Below, piece after piece: positions 8,808 through 18,416 of a stretch of 64,000 nt of DNA. Below the pieces are notes generated by a model. It saw nothing but the letters and a program-made list of their open reading frames with translations. It made no database searches and had not been told where the DNA came from. The DNA is from Streptomyces uncialis (GTDB lineage: Bacteria > Actinomycetota > Actinomycetes > Streptomycetales > Streptomycetaceae). The stretch lies in NCBI RefSeq assembly GCF_036250755.1, contig NZ_CP109583.1, positions 6,487,501 to 6,551,500 of the forward strand, in the 5' to 3' direction. Every line of letters begins with the position of its first letter. Positions within the stretch are counted from its first letter, which is position 1. The position numbers were made by a program, and so were the translations under genes.

Positions 8808-9221
8808 TCAGCCGGCCTCGGCGGTCCGCGCGCACTCCGCGCACGTACCGAAGACCTCGACGGTGTGCGCCACGTTCACGAAGCCGTGCTCGACGGCGAT
8901 CGCCTCCGCCCATTTCTCCACGGCCGGGCCCTCCACCTCGACGGCCTTGCCGCAGGCGCGGCAGACCAGATGGTGGTGGTGCTCACCGCTGGAGCAGCGG
9001 CGGTAGACGGACTCGCCGTCCGAGGTGCGCAGGACATCGACCTCACCGGCGTCGGCGAGGGACTGGAGCGTGCGGTACACCGTGGTCAGACCCACGGAGT
9101 CGCCCTTGTGTTTGAGCATGTCGTGCAGCTCCTGGGCGCTGCGGAACTCTTCCACCTCTTCGAGCGCCGCCGCCACGGCCGCGCGCTGGCGGGTGGACCT
9201 GCCTCGAACCGGGGCTGTCAC
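8808..9221 (-). CDS. zur: Zinc uptake regulator Zur (Fur family)
   Basis: The 137-residue protein has a Fur-type winged helix (RSTRQRAAVAAALEEVEEF ... VGLTTVYRTLQSLADAGEV). The histidine-rich metal site SSGEHHHHLVCRACGK and a C-terminal CAEC pair complete structural and regulatory Zn2+ sites. Zur represses zinc uptake genes when zinc is sufficient. The GTG start at 9221 follows GGAGG on the minus strand; the upstream in-frame extension is GC-biased noise. Position next to znuBCA and the close match to my memory of S. coelicolor Zur support the name. Confidence 0.95.
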   Translation of the reverse strand: MTAPVRGRSTRQRAAVAAALEEVEEFRSAQELHDMLKHKGDSVGLTTVYRTLQSLADAGEVDVLRTSDGESVYRRCSSGEHHHHLVCRACGKAVEVEGPAVEKWAEAIAVEHGFVNVAHTVEVFGTCAECARTAEAG

Positions 9222-9382
9222 GTTGGCCTCCTCCTGGTCTCCTGCCCGGCCATTGTGCCAGGCGGGTACCCCCCCGGTCGTCACATGAACACGTGGGGCC
9301 CCGGGGACCCCGGGGACGTGGCCGTGCGCGAGTGGTGTTCCGCGGGACGGAGCCGGCCGGTCGTACGGGGCCGGGCCGCTGG

Positions 9383-10522
9383 TCAGGCGCGCGGCGACGG
9401 GACCTCCACCCCGGACTCCCGCCCCGTTTCCGTCGCGGCTCCCTTGCCGCCGGACCGCCCGGGAACCGGCTTGTTCCCGCCGGACGACCCGTGGGACCGG
9501 CCCGGAATCGGCTCGTTCCCGCCGGAGCCCCGCTGCACCGGCTGCGGCTGAGTCGGCTGGACCGGCTGAACCTGCTGAGTCGGCTGAACCGCCTCGTTCC
9601 CGCCGGGCGCCCGCCCGGTCCGCGTGTCGGGCACGGCGCATTCCAGGGGGAAGCCGCCGTCGTGACCGGGCTCGCCGCTCTCCGCGGCCCGCGCCGCCGC
9701 CGCTGCCCTGGCCCGGCGCCGGGCCAGCGGGGTGGCCAGCGCGGTCAGCGCGATGAACACGCCGATCGTCAGCAGGACGATCGTCGCCCCGGGCGGGACG
9801 TCCTGGTAGTACGAGGTGACCGTGCCGCCCAGCGTCACCGTGACGCCGATCGCCACCGCCACCGCGAACGTCGCCGCGAAGCTGCGGGTGAGCTGCTGCG
9901 CCGCCGCGACCGGGACCACCATCAGGGCGCTGACCAGCAGCAGCCCCACGACCCGCATCGCCACGGTGACGGTGACCGCCGCCGTGACCGCCGTCAGCAG
10001 GTTCAGGAACCGCACCGGCAGTCCGGTGACCCGGGCGAACTCCTCGTCCTGGCTGACGGCGAACAGCTGCCGCCGCAGTCCGACCGTCACCAGCACCACG
10101 AACGCGGCCAGCAGGCAGATCGCGAGGACGTCCTGCGACGACACCGTGGACAGCGAGCCGAACAGGTACGAGCTGAGGTTGGCGTTCGAGCCGCCGGGCG
10201 CCAGGTTGATGAACATGACACCACCGGCCATACCGCCGTAGAAGAGCATCGCGAGCGCGATGTCCCCGCGTGTCTTGCCGTACCAGCGGATCAGTTCCAT
10301 GATCACCGCGCCGAGCACGGCCACCGCCATCGCCATCCAGACCGGCGAGGTCGACAGCAGGAAGCCGAGGCCGACGCCGGTCATCGCGACATGGCCGATG
10401 CCGTCGCCCATCAGGGCCTGGCGGCGCTGCACCAGATAGATGCCGACGGCCGGGGCCGTGATGCCGACGAGTACGGCGGCGAGCAGGGCCCGCTGCATGA
10501 AGGCGTAGTCGAGAATCTCCAT
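9383..10522 (-). CDS. znuB: Zinc ABC transporter permease ZnuB, with disordered C-terminal tail
   Basis: The first ~285 residues form a standard ABC-3 family metal permease with 8-9 membrane segments, starting EILDYAFMQRALLAAVLVG. The remaining ~95 residues are a Pro/Gln/Gly-rich tail with Q-P-T repeats and two related SGGNxPxPGRS motifs. This tail is unusual, contains no obvious metal ligands and is encoded by GC-rich tandem repeats. The gene lies 10 bp downstream of znuC and is probably translated from the same mRNA. The membrane part takes up Zn2+ with ZnuA and ZnuC. Confidence 0.92.
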   Translation of the reverse strand: MEILDYAFMQRALLAAVLVGITAPAVGIYLVQRRQALMGDGIGHVAMTGVGLGFLLSTSPVWMAMAVAVLGAVIMELIRWYGKTRGDIALAMLFYGGMAGGVMFINLAPGGSNANLSSYLFGSLSTVSSQDVLAICLLAAFVVLVTVGLRRQLFAVSQDEEFARVTGLPVRFLNLLTAVTAAVTVTVAMRVVGLLLVSALMVVPVAAAQQLTRSFAATFAVAVAIGVTVTLGGTVTSYYQDVPPGATIVLLTIGVFIALTALATPLARRRARAAAAARAAESGEPGHDGGFPLECAVPDTRTGRAPGGNEAVQPTQQVQPVQPTQPQPVQRGSGGNEPIPGRSHGSSGGNKPVPGRSGGKGAATETGRESGVEVPSPRA

Positions 10523-10532
10523 CAGCGTGTCC

Positions 10533-11348
10533 TCAGCTCAGCAGTCCTGTGCGCACCGGCTCCGGGTGGGCGGTGTGCGGATGGACATGGTCGTGACCGG
10601 GCAGGGCGTGCTGGCCGACGGCCCTCGGGGGCGGGCCGTCGTGCAGGACGCAGCCCTCCCGCAGGACGACCGCCCGGTCGATCAGCGGCTCCAGCGGGCC
10701 CAGCTCGTGCAGCACCAGCAGCACGGACGCGCCGGAGGCGACCTGGTCCCGCAGGGTCGACGCCAGCACCTCCTGGCTGGACAGGTCGACGCCCGCCATC
10801 GGCTCGTCCATGATCAGTACTTCCGGTTCGGCGGCGAGCGCGCGGGCGATCAGCACCCGCTGGTGCTGGCCGCCGGACAGCGCGTCGACCGGGTCCCCCG
10901 CCCGGTCGCCCATCCCGACCCGCTCCAGCGCGGACCGTACGGCCGCCCGGTCGGCGCGCCGCAGCAGGCCGAACCGGGTACGGGCGAGCCGGCCCGAGGA
11001 CACGACCTCGGTGACGGTCGCGGGGACCCCGCCGGACGCCGTGGTCCGCTGCGGTACGTAGCCGATCCGGGCCCAGTCGCGGAAGCGCTCCCTGGGGACG
11101 CCGAACAGGTCGATCGTGCCGCCGGTGACCGGCACCTGTCCGATGACGGTGCGTACCGCCGTGGACTTGCCGGAGCCGTTCGCGCCGAGCAGGGCCACGA
11201 CCTCGCCCCGGTGGACGGTGAGGTCGATGCCGCGCAGCACGGGACGCGAGCCGAGTTCGGCCGTCACCCCGCGCAGGGCGATGACCGGGTCGCCGTCCCG
11301 TCCCGGTTCGGTGGCGGAACGTTCCGCCTTGCTCTGCGTGTCACCCAT
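10533..11348 (-). CDS. znuC: Zinc ABC transporter ATP-binding protein ZnuC
   Basis: This 271-residue ATPase has Walker A GANGSGKST (residues 55-63), Q-loop YVPQ, signature LSGGQ and Walker B VLIMDEP followed by the switch histidine in VLHELG. A His-containing tail (HDHVHPHTAHPEP) near the C-terminus suits a zinc system. It powers import through ZnuB. The ATG is at 11348; the gene is separated from znuA by a 320-bp repeat-rich spacer, so it may have its own promoter or depend on readthrough. Confidence 0.94.
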   Translation of the reverse strand: MGDTQSKAERSATEPGRDGDPVIALRGVTAELGSRPVLRGIDLTVHRGEVVALLGANGSGKSTAVRTVIGQVPVTGGTIDLFGVPRERFRDWARIGYVPQRTTASGGVPATVTEVVSSGRLARTRFGLLRRADRAAVRSALERVGMGDRAGDPVDALSGGQHQRVLIARALAAEPEVLIMDEPMAGVDLSSQEVLASTLRDQVASGASVLLVLHELGPLEPLIDRAVVLREGCVLHDGPPPRAVGQHALPGHDHVHPHTAHPEPVRTGLLS

Positions 11349-11668
11349 GGCCCGTGTCCCTTCCGATCGCCGTTCCGGTCCGTTTCACCGTGGCCGGTAC
11401 TGCCGCTGTCGCCGGTACCGCTCGTCCTGCCGGTACCGCTCGTCCTGCCGGTACTTCTGCCGGTACTTCCCGCTGCTTCTGCTGCCGGTTCTGCTTGTTC
11501 CGTTTGTTCCGTCGGGTCCCGCACGTTCCGCTGCTTCTGCCGGTCCCGCTCGTTCCGCTCGTTCCACCGGTTACAACCGTTTCCGCCGCTTCCGACGGTT
11601 TCGACGCTTCGGCTGTTGTGCTGGACATCACATGTCCGTGGCCGCCGCCGGTTCCGTCGCCCGGTGGT
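11349..11668. repeat. Pyrimidine-rich repeat spacer between znuA and znuC
   Basis: The 320-bp gap is low complexity and pyrimidine-biased on the plus strand. An 18-bp unit CCGGTACCGCTCGTCCTG occurs exactly twice (11412-11429 and 11430-11447), followed by degenerate CCGGTACTTCTG/TTCTGCTTGTTCCG units to about 11580. No coding frame is convincing and no clear Zur-box match is seen. Confidence 0.7.
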
Positions 11669-12832
11669 TCACTTCGCGCCGAGCGCGGTCCGCAGGGCGG
11701 TGAGGTTGGCCTCCATGACCTGGACGTAGTCGTCGCCCTTGGATTTGTCGGTGATCCCCTCGACCGGGTCCAGGACGTCGGTGCGCAGCCCGGCGTCGTT
11801 CGCGAGGGTCTTCGCGGTCCGGTCGGAGACGAGCGTCTCGTAGAAGACGGTGTCGACCTTGTCGGCCTTCGCCGTCTGCTGGAGGGCCTTGATCCGGGCG
11901 CCGCTGGGCTCGCTCTCCGGGTCGAGACCGGTGATCGACTCCTCGATGAGGCCGTAGCGGTCGGCGAGGTAGCCGAAGGCGGAGTGGGTGGTGATGAAGA
12001 CGTCGGTGCGGGTGTCGCGCAGCCCGCCCTCGAACTTGGTGTGCAGCGCGTCCAGCCGCTTCACCAGGGCGTCCGTGTTCTTGTCGTAGTCGGCGGCGTG
12101 GTCCGGGTCGGCCTTCGCCATGGCCTTGCCGAGCCCCTTCGCGACCTCGGCGTAACGCACCGGGTCCAGCCAGATGTGGGGGTCGGGGCCGTCGTGGGAG
12201 TGCCCGTGGTCGTGCCCGTCGTGCCCGGCCTCCTCCTCGGCGGCCTTCTCCTCCCCGGCGGGCTTCTCCTCTTCGCCGTGGCCGTGCCCGTCCTCCGCGT
12301 GGCCTTCTTCCGCGTGGCCGTGCCCGTCCTCCGCGTGACCGTGCTCGTCGGCGTGCTCACCTGCGGGTTCGCCGGACTTCGAGGGCTCCGCGGACTTCGA
12401 GGGCTCCCCGGACCCGGCGGACTTCTCGGACCCGGCGGACTTCCCGGGCTCCGGGCCGTCCTTCTCCAGCGAGGTCAGCGTGGTCGCGTCGACCTTCGTC
12501 CGGGCCTCGGACTGCTGGACGGCCTCGTCGACGGCGGGCTGGAGGCCCTTCAGATAGAGGACCAGGTCGGACTCCTCCATCGCGGCCGTCTGCCGGGCGC
12601 TGATCTCCAGGTCGTGGGGCTCCTGGCCGGGCTCGGTCAGGGTCGTGACCTCGACATGGCCGCCGCCGATCTCCTCGGCGAGGTACTGCATCGGATAGAA
12701 CGACGCCGTGATGTCCAGCTTGCCGTCACTCCCGCCGGCCGCGTCCGAGGAGGAGCAGCCGGACAGGGCGCCGAGGCCGAGGAGGGCGGTGGCCGCCACG
12801 GCGGTGCCGGGTATCAGACGTCGTACGTTCAT
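11669..12832 (-). CDS. znuA: Zinc ABC transporter substrate-binding lipoprotein ZnuA
   Basis: The 387-residue precursor has a lipoprotein signal with lipobox LSGC (Cys26). The cluster A-I family core begins with LDITASFYPMQYLAEEIGG. Between about residues 130 and 225 there is a Ser/Glu/Lys linker and a His/Asp/Glu-rich loop (repeated HGHAED/HGHGE units), typical of zinc-specific binding proteins. It captures Zn2+ outside the membrane for ZnuBC. ATG 12832 is preferred; an ATG at 12841 is possible. Two Zur-box-like palindromes overlap or precede the start. Confidence 0.94.
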   Translation of the reverse strand: MNVRRLIPGTAVAATALLGLGALSGCSSSDAAGGSDGKLDITASFYPMQYLAEEIGGGHVEVTTLTEPGQEPHDLEISARQTAAMEESDLVLYLKGLQPAVDEAVQQSEARTKVDATTLTSLEKDGPEPGKSAGSEKSAGSGEPSKSAEPSKSGEPAGEHADEHGHAEDGHGHAEEGHAEDGHGHGEEEKPAGEEKAAEEEAGHDGHDHGHSHDGPDPHIWLDPVRYAEVAKGLGKAMAKADPDHAADYDKNTDALVKRLDALHTKFEGGLRDTRTDVFITTHSAFGYLADRYGLIEESITGLDPESEPSGARIKALQQTAKADKVDTVFYETLVSDRTAKTLANDAGLRTDVLDPVEGITDKSKGDDYVQVMEANLTALRTALGAK

Positions 12833-12846
12833 GACTCTCATTTTCA
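12832..12846 (-). promoter_or_regulatory. Zur-box-like palindrome 1 at the znuA start
   Basis: On the minus strand this reads TGAAAATGAGAGTCA, matching 12 of 15 positions of the Streptomyces Zur consensus TGAAAATGATTTTCA as I recall it. It touches the proposed znuA start codon. Bound Zur here would block transcription start or early elongation. Confidence 0.6.
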
Positions 12847-12853
12847 ACAATTG

Positions 12854-12868
12854 TGGAAACGATTGTCA
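12854..12868 (+). promoter_or_regulatory. Zur-box-like palindrome 2 upstream of znuA
   Basis: The plus strand reads TGGAAACGATTGTCA, matching 12 of 15 positions of the Zur consensus. Its centre is 22 bp from that of the first box, about two helical turns, so two Zur dimers could sit on the same DNA face. The divergent glyS start is more than 200 bp away. Confidence 0.7.
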
Positions 12869-13085
12869 ATAAACCGGGATGTCGTCCGCGTCACCCGAAC
12901 GAGTCGGCGGTGTCCTGGGTGATCATGGTGTCGCGGGGCGCCTCGCGCGTACCGGTACCAGGGCGGGCAGGCCAACCGGAGTTGGCCCGGCCCCCGCCCG
13001 CGCCGGTAACCTGATGGCTTCGCTCTGAAGCAATCGCTTCGCGCCGTCGTCATCCGTCGTCATCCGTCGTAATGAAGAGAGCACC

Positions 13086-14468
<1,383 letters not shown>

Positions 14469-14482
14469 ACCGCCGTACACCT

Positions 14483-14523
14483 GGAACCCCGGCCCCGTGC
14501 ACCACGTACGGGACCGGGGTTCC
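14483..14523 (+). terminator. glyS terminator hairpin
   Basis: Arms at 14483-14498 and 14508-14523 pair over 16 bp with one mismatch and a 9-base loop, 14 bp after the glyS stop. No U-tract follows. Confidence 0.75.
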
Positions 14524-14559
14524 GGCGCGTCCGGGGCGATGCGGCGCCCTGGGGAGTAC

Positions 14560-14730
14560 GTGGAGTACGTGCCCGGGGTACCCCGGGCGCCTGGAGCGCT
14601 CGGGATGTCTGGGGTACCCGGGGTGCCTGGAGTGCCCGGGATGTCTGGGGTACCCAAGGTGCCTGGGGTACCCGCAGGCCGGATATCGCCTCGCGGGGTG
14701 CCTGCCAGGCCGGATATCGCCTCGTCCACT
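14560..14730. repeat. Tandem repeats downstream of glyS
   Basis: This spacer holds two ~36-bp copies containing GGGATGTCTGGGGTACCC (around 14601-14618 and 14639-14656). It also holds two exact 19-bp copies of CAGGCCGGATATCGCCTCG (14675-14693 and 14706-14724). No gene is seen between the glyS terminator and the MFS promoter. Confidence 0.75.
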
Positions 14731-14774
14731 GGGCCGGGGCGCCTCCGCCCCGCGCCGTAGGACGATCGTCCCAC

Positions 14775-14804
14775 TGGACCTCAAGCTCACTTGAACTTCT
14801 ACGT
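14775..14804 (+). promoter_or_regulatory. MerR/SoxR-type promoter of the DHA2 efflux gene
   Basis: The sequence CCTCAAGCTCACTTGAAC (14779-14796) contains the inverted repeat TCAAG-N4-CTTGA. It lies between a -35-like TGGACC (14775-14780) and a -10-like CTACGT (14799-14804), an 18-bp spacing. Palindromes inside an over-long spacer are the hallmark of MerR-family activated promoters, and the sequence resembles SoxR boxes. No merR gene lies in the window. Confidence 0.5.
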
Positions 14805-14867
14805 TCGTGACCGTTCCAGGCCGGCCCGGGAGGACCCGGGCCTTCCCCCACCGAAACGGAGCGAACG

Positions 14868-16400
14868 TTGAACGCTGCCCGTGAAGTACCGCCGTCACGG
14901 CCGAATCCGGGTGCGACCCTCGCCGTCGTCCTGCTCGGGGTCCTCGTCGTCCCGATGTCGATCTCGGGCGCCGCCGTCGCCCTGCCCGGCATCGGCAGGG
15001 ATCTCGATACGTCGGGCGCGCCCCTGATGTGGGTCGTGCACATCTACAACCTGCTCTTCGCGACGGTCACCCTGGTCGCGGGCTCGCTGTCCGACCTCTT
15101 CGGGCGGCGGCGGATCTTCGTCACGGGCGGCGCGCTCTTCGCCCTCGGGTCGCTCGTCAGCGCGCTCGCGCCGCACATCCTCGTCCTCGATCTGGCGCGG
15201 GCGGTCGCCGGAGTGGGCGCGGCGGGTGTCCTCGCGAGCGCGGGGGCCATCCTGGCGACGACCTTCGACGGCGCCGCCCGGACCCGGGCGTTCGCCGCGA
15301 TGGGGACCGTCGTCGGCGTCGGCATCGCCTTCGGCCCGACCCTCTCGGGCTGGCTCGTCGGCGGGCTCGGCTGGCGCGCTGGGTTCCTCTTCTACGTAGT
15401 CGTGCAGGCCGTCGTCCTGGTGGGCAGCGTCCGTATCGCCGAGTCCCGGGCCGCCGAACGCCCCCGGGTCGACAAGCCCGGCGTGCTCACCTTCGTCCTC
15501 GGGCTGGCGCTGGTGATGACCGGGCTGGTCGAGGGCCCCGAGATCGGCTGGGGCGACCCGCTCATCGTGGGCGCGCTCGTCCTGGGCGTCCTGCTGCTCG
15601 GGGTGTTCGTCCGGGTGGAGCGCCGCAGCGGCCATCCCGTCCTGGACCTCACCCTGATCCGCAACCGCCGCTACACCGCGTGGTGCGTGGCGACACTGGT
15701 CACCTCGGTCGGGTTCATGGGCACGCTGACCTTCCTGCCCACGTACTTCCAGGGCGCCTCCGGCAGCTCGGCCTCCGGTGCCGGGGCGACGATGCTCCTG
15801 ATGACGGTCCCGGTCCTCGTCGCACCGCAGTTCGGCGGCTGGCTGATCACCCGGGGGGTCCCGGCGCGGCTGCTGATGGGGCTCGCGCTGCTGCTCATCG
15901 CGGTCGGCAGCGCCTGGCTCACCGTGCTGCGGCCGGGGATCGGGGCCCTCGAACTGTCCGGTCCGCTGGTGCTCGTCGGTATCGGAATGGGCGTGTCCTT
16001 CGGCATCACCGACGGCCAGGCGATGAGCCAGGTCGAACCGGAACGCGCCGGGATGGCCGCCGGGTTCCTCAACACCGTCCGGGGCGGCGCGGAGGCCCTG
16101 GTCCTGGCGGTGTTCGGCTCGCTGCTGATCAGTCTGCTCCAGAGCCGGGTCGGCTCGGCGGCGCTCGCCAAGGAGATCGCGGCGGGCAACCTCCCGGCCG
16201 GCCCCGGCCGGGGCGCCCTGGCGGACGCCTTCACCAGCGCGTGGCACATCGCCCTGTGGTGGGTGGCGGGCGCGTGCGTGGCCGGCGCGGCGGTGGTGAC
16301 GGCGATGCTGTCGGGGCGGTCGGGGACGGCGGCGGACGCAGCCGAGCCGTCGGGGTCCCCGACGGCGGACGGGGTGACGGGTACGGGTACGCGGCGGTAA
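14868..16400 (+). CDS. DHA2-family (14-helix) MFS efflux transporter
   Basis: The 510-residue protein has about 14 membrane segments. The MFS motif A is seen as GSLSDLFGRRRIFVTGG, and motif C-like glycines appear in GVGIAFGPTLSGWLVGGLGWR, pointing to a drug/H+ antiporter of the EmrB/QacA branch. The extended hydrophilic C-terminus is Ser/Gly/Thr-rich. The start is a TTG with GGAGCG upstream. The promoter carries a MerR-type palindrome, suggesting induction by a redox-active or toxic compound. The substrate cannot be predicted. Confidence 0.9.
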   Translation: MNAAREVPPSRPNPGATLAVVLLGVLVVPMSISGAAVALPGIGRDLDTSGAPLMWVVHIYNLLFATVTLVAGSLSDLFGRRRIFVTGGALFALGSLVSALAPHILVLDLARAVAGVGAAGVLASAGAILATTFDGAARTRAFAAMGTVVGVGIAFGPTLSGWLVGGLGWRAGFLFYVVVQAVVLVGSVRIAESRAAERPRVDKPGVLTFVLGLALVMTGLVEGPEIGWGDPLIVGALVLGVLLLGVFVRVERRSGHPVLDLTLIRNRRYTAWCVATLVTSVGFMGTLTFLPTYFQGASGSSASGAGATMLLMTVPVLVAPQFGGWLITRGVPARLLMGLALLLIAVGSAWLTVLRPGIGALELSGPLVLVGIGMGVSFGITDGQAMSQVEPERAGMAAGFLNTVRGGAEALVLAVFGSLLISLLQSRVGSAALAKEIAAGNLPAGPGRGALADAFTSAWHIALWWVAGACVAGAAVVTAMLSGRSGTAADAAEPSGSPTADGVTGTGTRR

Positions 16401-16472
16401 CGGCAGGGCCTCTCGTGAGGGCTCTCACCGGCGACGGTCCGGGTTCGGCGGTACCGGACACGCTGGACCAGG

Positions 16473-16880
16473 TCAGTCGAGGACCGCGGTGGCCTCGACC
16501 TCCACCAGGTGCTCGGGTACGTCCAGTGCCGCGACGCCGATCAGGGTGCCCGGCGGTACGGGGGCGGCTCCGAGCTTGGCGGCTGCCCTCGTGACCCCCT
16601 CCGCGAACAGGGGCATCTTGTCGGGGGTCCAGTCCACGACGTACACGGTCAGTTTCGCCACGTCGTCGAACGAGGCGCCGACCCCCGCCAGGGCGGTGGC
16701 GACGTTCAGATAGCACCGCTCGACCTGCGCGGCGAGATCACCTTCACCGACCGTGACCCCGTCGGCGTCCCAGGCGACCTGCCCCGCGACGAACACCAGC
16801 CTCGACCCGGACGCCACCGACACCTGCCTGTACGCCCCGACCTCCGGCAGCCCCTCCGGGTTCACCAGCGTGATGGCCAT
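16473..16880 (-). CDS. RidA-family (YjgF/YER057c/UK114) protein
   Basis: The 135-residue protein shows the family pattern: LVNPEGLPEVGAYRQVSVASG at the start, VFVAGQVAWDADG, and PPGTLIGVAALDVPEHLVEVEATAVLD at the end. RidA members are trimeric enamine/imine deaminases that protect PLP enzymes, although several subgroups have lost this activity. The arginine typical of deaminase-active RidA (in an R-x2-V/I context) is not evident at the usual position (TLIGVAAL), so activity is uncertain. The start at 16880 is preceded by AGGCGG on the minus strand. Confidence 0.88.
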   Translation of the reverse strand: MAITLVNPEGLPEVGAYRQVSVASGSRLVFVAGQVAWDADGVTVGEGDLAAQVERCYLNVATALAGVGASFDDVAKLTVYVVDWTPDKMPLFAEGVTRAAAKLGAAPVPPGTLIGVAALDVPEHLVEVEATAVLD

Positions 16881-17010
16881 ACCGCCCGCCTCCTTGTCGC
16901 ACGAGCCCGAGGGCCCGCTTCCCCACGGGCGGAACGTCGCCCGATGGTCTCCAGTGGTTACTGGGGAACCGTAGGAGAGTGGCCGCTGACATGGAAGAAC
17001 GCACTTTCCG

Positions 17011-17253
17011 GTGACTGGGGAACCTGATGGTGACCATGGCATCAAGGGCTCGCGCGCGGAACTCCTTCGCAGCCGCCGCATCCTCCGGGACACCCTTGCC
17101 ACGTAGGGCCGGACCTTGTGCTCTTCGTGGGACGAGGACGACGAATTCGCCGCGTACGGCCTCAGCACCGAGGAGATCGCTGCCCTACGCGCCTGGGCGC
17201 TGGACTGGGTCACCGACCTCAGCGGCCGCCTCCACGACGACCCCGTGGACTGA
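17011..17253 (+). pseudogene. Possible decayed small gene interrupted by TAG, or two tiny genes
   Basis: One frame reads 31 plausible residues from GTG 17011 to a TAG at 17104-17106. It then resumes in the same frame to a TGA at 17251-17253, with clearly protein-like sequence (DEDDEFAAYGLSTEEIAALR and a following WALDWVTDL segment). Either a single ~80-codon gene has acquired a stop, or the second part is a separate gene starting at TTG 17116. No good ribosome site is seen for either. I do not recognise the family. The rest of the 16881-17340 gap contains only a short direct repeat, ACTGGGGAACC (near 16960 and 17014). Confidence 0.35.
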
Positions 17254-17340
17254 AACGGCCGTCGATCCTGATCGAGCCTTCTGTCCCCGTGTGTGCGTGA
17301 CAGCCCTGGCCCGTTGCACCCGTACTGGTCCCACCGACGG

Positions 17341-18255
17341 TCAGCCCGGGGCGCCCGCGCGGACCGGTTCGATCGTGCGGCGCCTGACGAGCAGTACGAC
17401 GATCAAGGTGACCTGGAGGGCGATGACCAGGGCCATGCCCAGGTAGGTCTTGGGCTGGTCGCCCACCTGGCTGGAGAACAGGCTGATGTCCCAGAGGCCG
17501 TGGACCAGCATCGGCAGCCAGATGGCGCCGCCCACCCGCAGGCACAGATAGAAGAAGTAGCCCGAGGTGGTGACGACGAGGGCCTGTACGACGGCCTGTG
17601 CACCCGTGCCGAAGGCGTTGCTGACGTGCACGAGACCGAAGACGAGCGAGGAGCAGAGGGCGACCTTGCCCTCGGTGAGCCCGGCCCGCCGGAAGACGTG
17701 GACGCCGATGCCCCGGAACATCAGTTCCTCACCGACCCCCACGAACAGCCCGAGCAGCAGCACGCAGAGCACCAGCGAGACGCTCTGGTCGGCGAGGTGG
17801 CCGTAGTTCAGGCCCAGCACGGCGACGGCGATCATCGAGATCGGCACCCAGCGCACCCAACGCCGCACCGGGGCGCGGTAACTCAGCACCTCGCCCCACC
17901 AGCCGAGCCAGGTGACCACCCCGGCGGCGAACACGATCGACGCCCCGATCGGGATCAGCGCGTTGCGCACCAGGGCCTCGGCATCGGGGAACGCGCTGTC
18001 CGAGTCGCCGGTGTCCACGCCGATCAGCAGACCCAGGCCCTGGATGATGCCCGCGTAGACGATCACCACCACCAGGAACCACGGCCATGACAGCCCGCGG
18101 CCGGGCCGGCCGTCCTGTTCCGCTTCCACCCTGTCGAGCACTTCCGCCCCTTCCCCGGGCGGCGACCGCGCCCCGCCCCCACCGGGCGCGGTCGCACGTC
18201 GCCGCGGCTTCCCCGACAGAATCTCATGCGGAATAGAACGAATGTGCCGGATCAT
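17341..18255 (-). CDS. CPBP-family intramembrane metalloprotease
   Basis: The 304-residue protein has a basic/polar N-terminus and about eight membrane segments. The Abi/CPBP motifs are present: EE..R in GVGEELMFRGIG, FGLVHVSN and HGLWD, which supply the catalytic glutamates and metal-binding histidine. The family contains CAAX prenyl-endopeptidase homologues and bacterial proteins linked to bacteriocin immunity or membrane protein processing. The ATG is at 18255. It is a single-gene unit, divergent from the amidase gene. Confidence 0.88.
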   Translation of the reverse strand: MIRHIRSIPHEILSGKPRRRATAPGGGGARSPPGEGAEVLDRVEAEQDGRPGRGLSWPWFLVVVIVYAGIIQGLGLLIGVDTGDSDSAFPDAEALVRNALIPIGASIVFAAGVVTWLGWWGEVLSYRAPVRRWVRWVPISMIAVAVLGLNYGHLADQSVSLVLCVLLLGLFVGVGEELMFRGIGVHVFRRAGLTEGKVALCSSLVFGLVHVSNAFGTGAQAVVQALVVTTSGYFFYLCLRVGGAIWLPMLVHGLWDISLFSSQVGDQPKTYLGMALVIALQVTLIVVLLVRRRTIEPVRAGAPG

Positions 18256-18416
18256 CCCCTGACCAGCCTTAACACTTCGGTGTTCACGGGGTCGGCGCTG
18301 ATGTCTGTTCGTTACATTGCCATCAAGGTGCCATCATGTGCGCGGTTCAAGGTGGGCGGCATGCCGATCCCCGTTAACATCCCCGCGGTCCCCGGTGTAC
18401 GGACGCGGAGGTGCCC

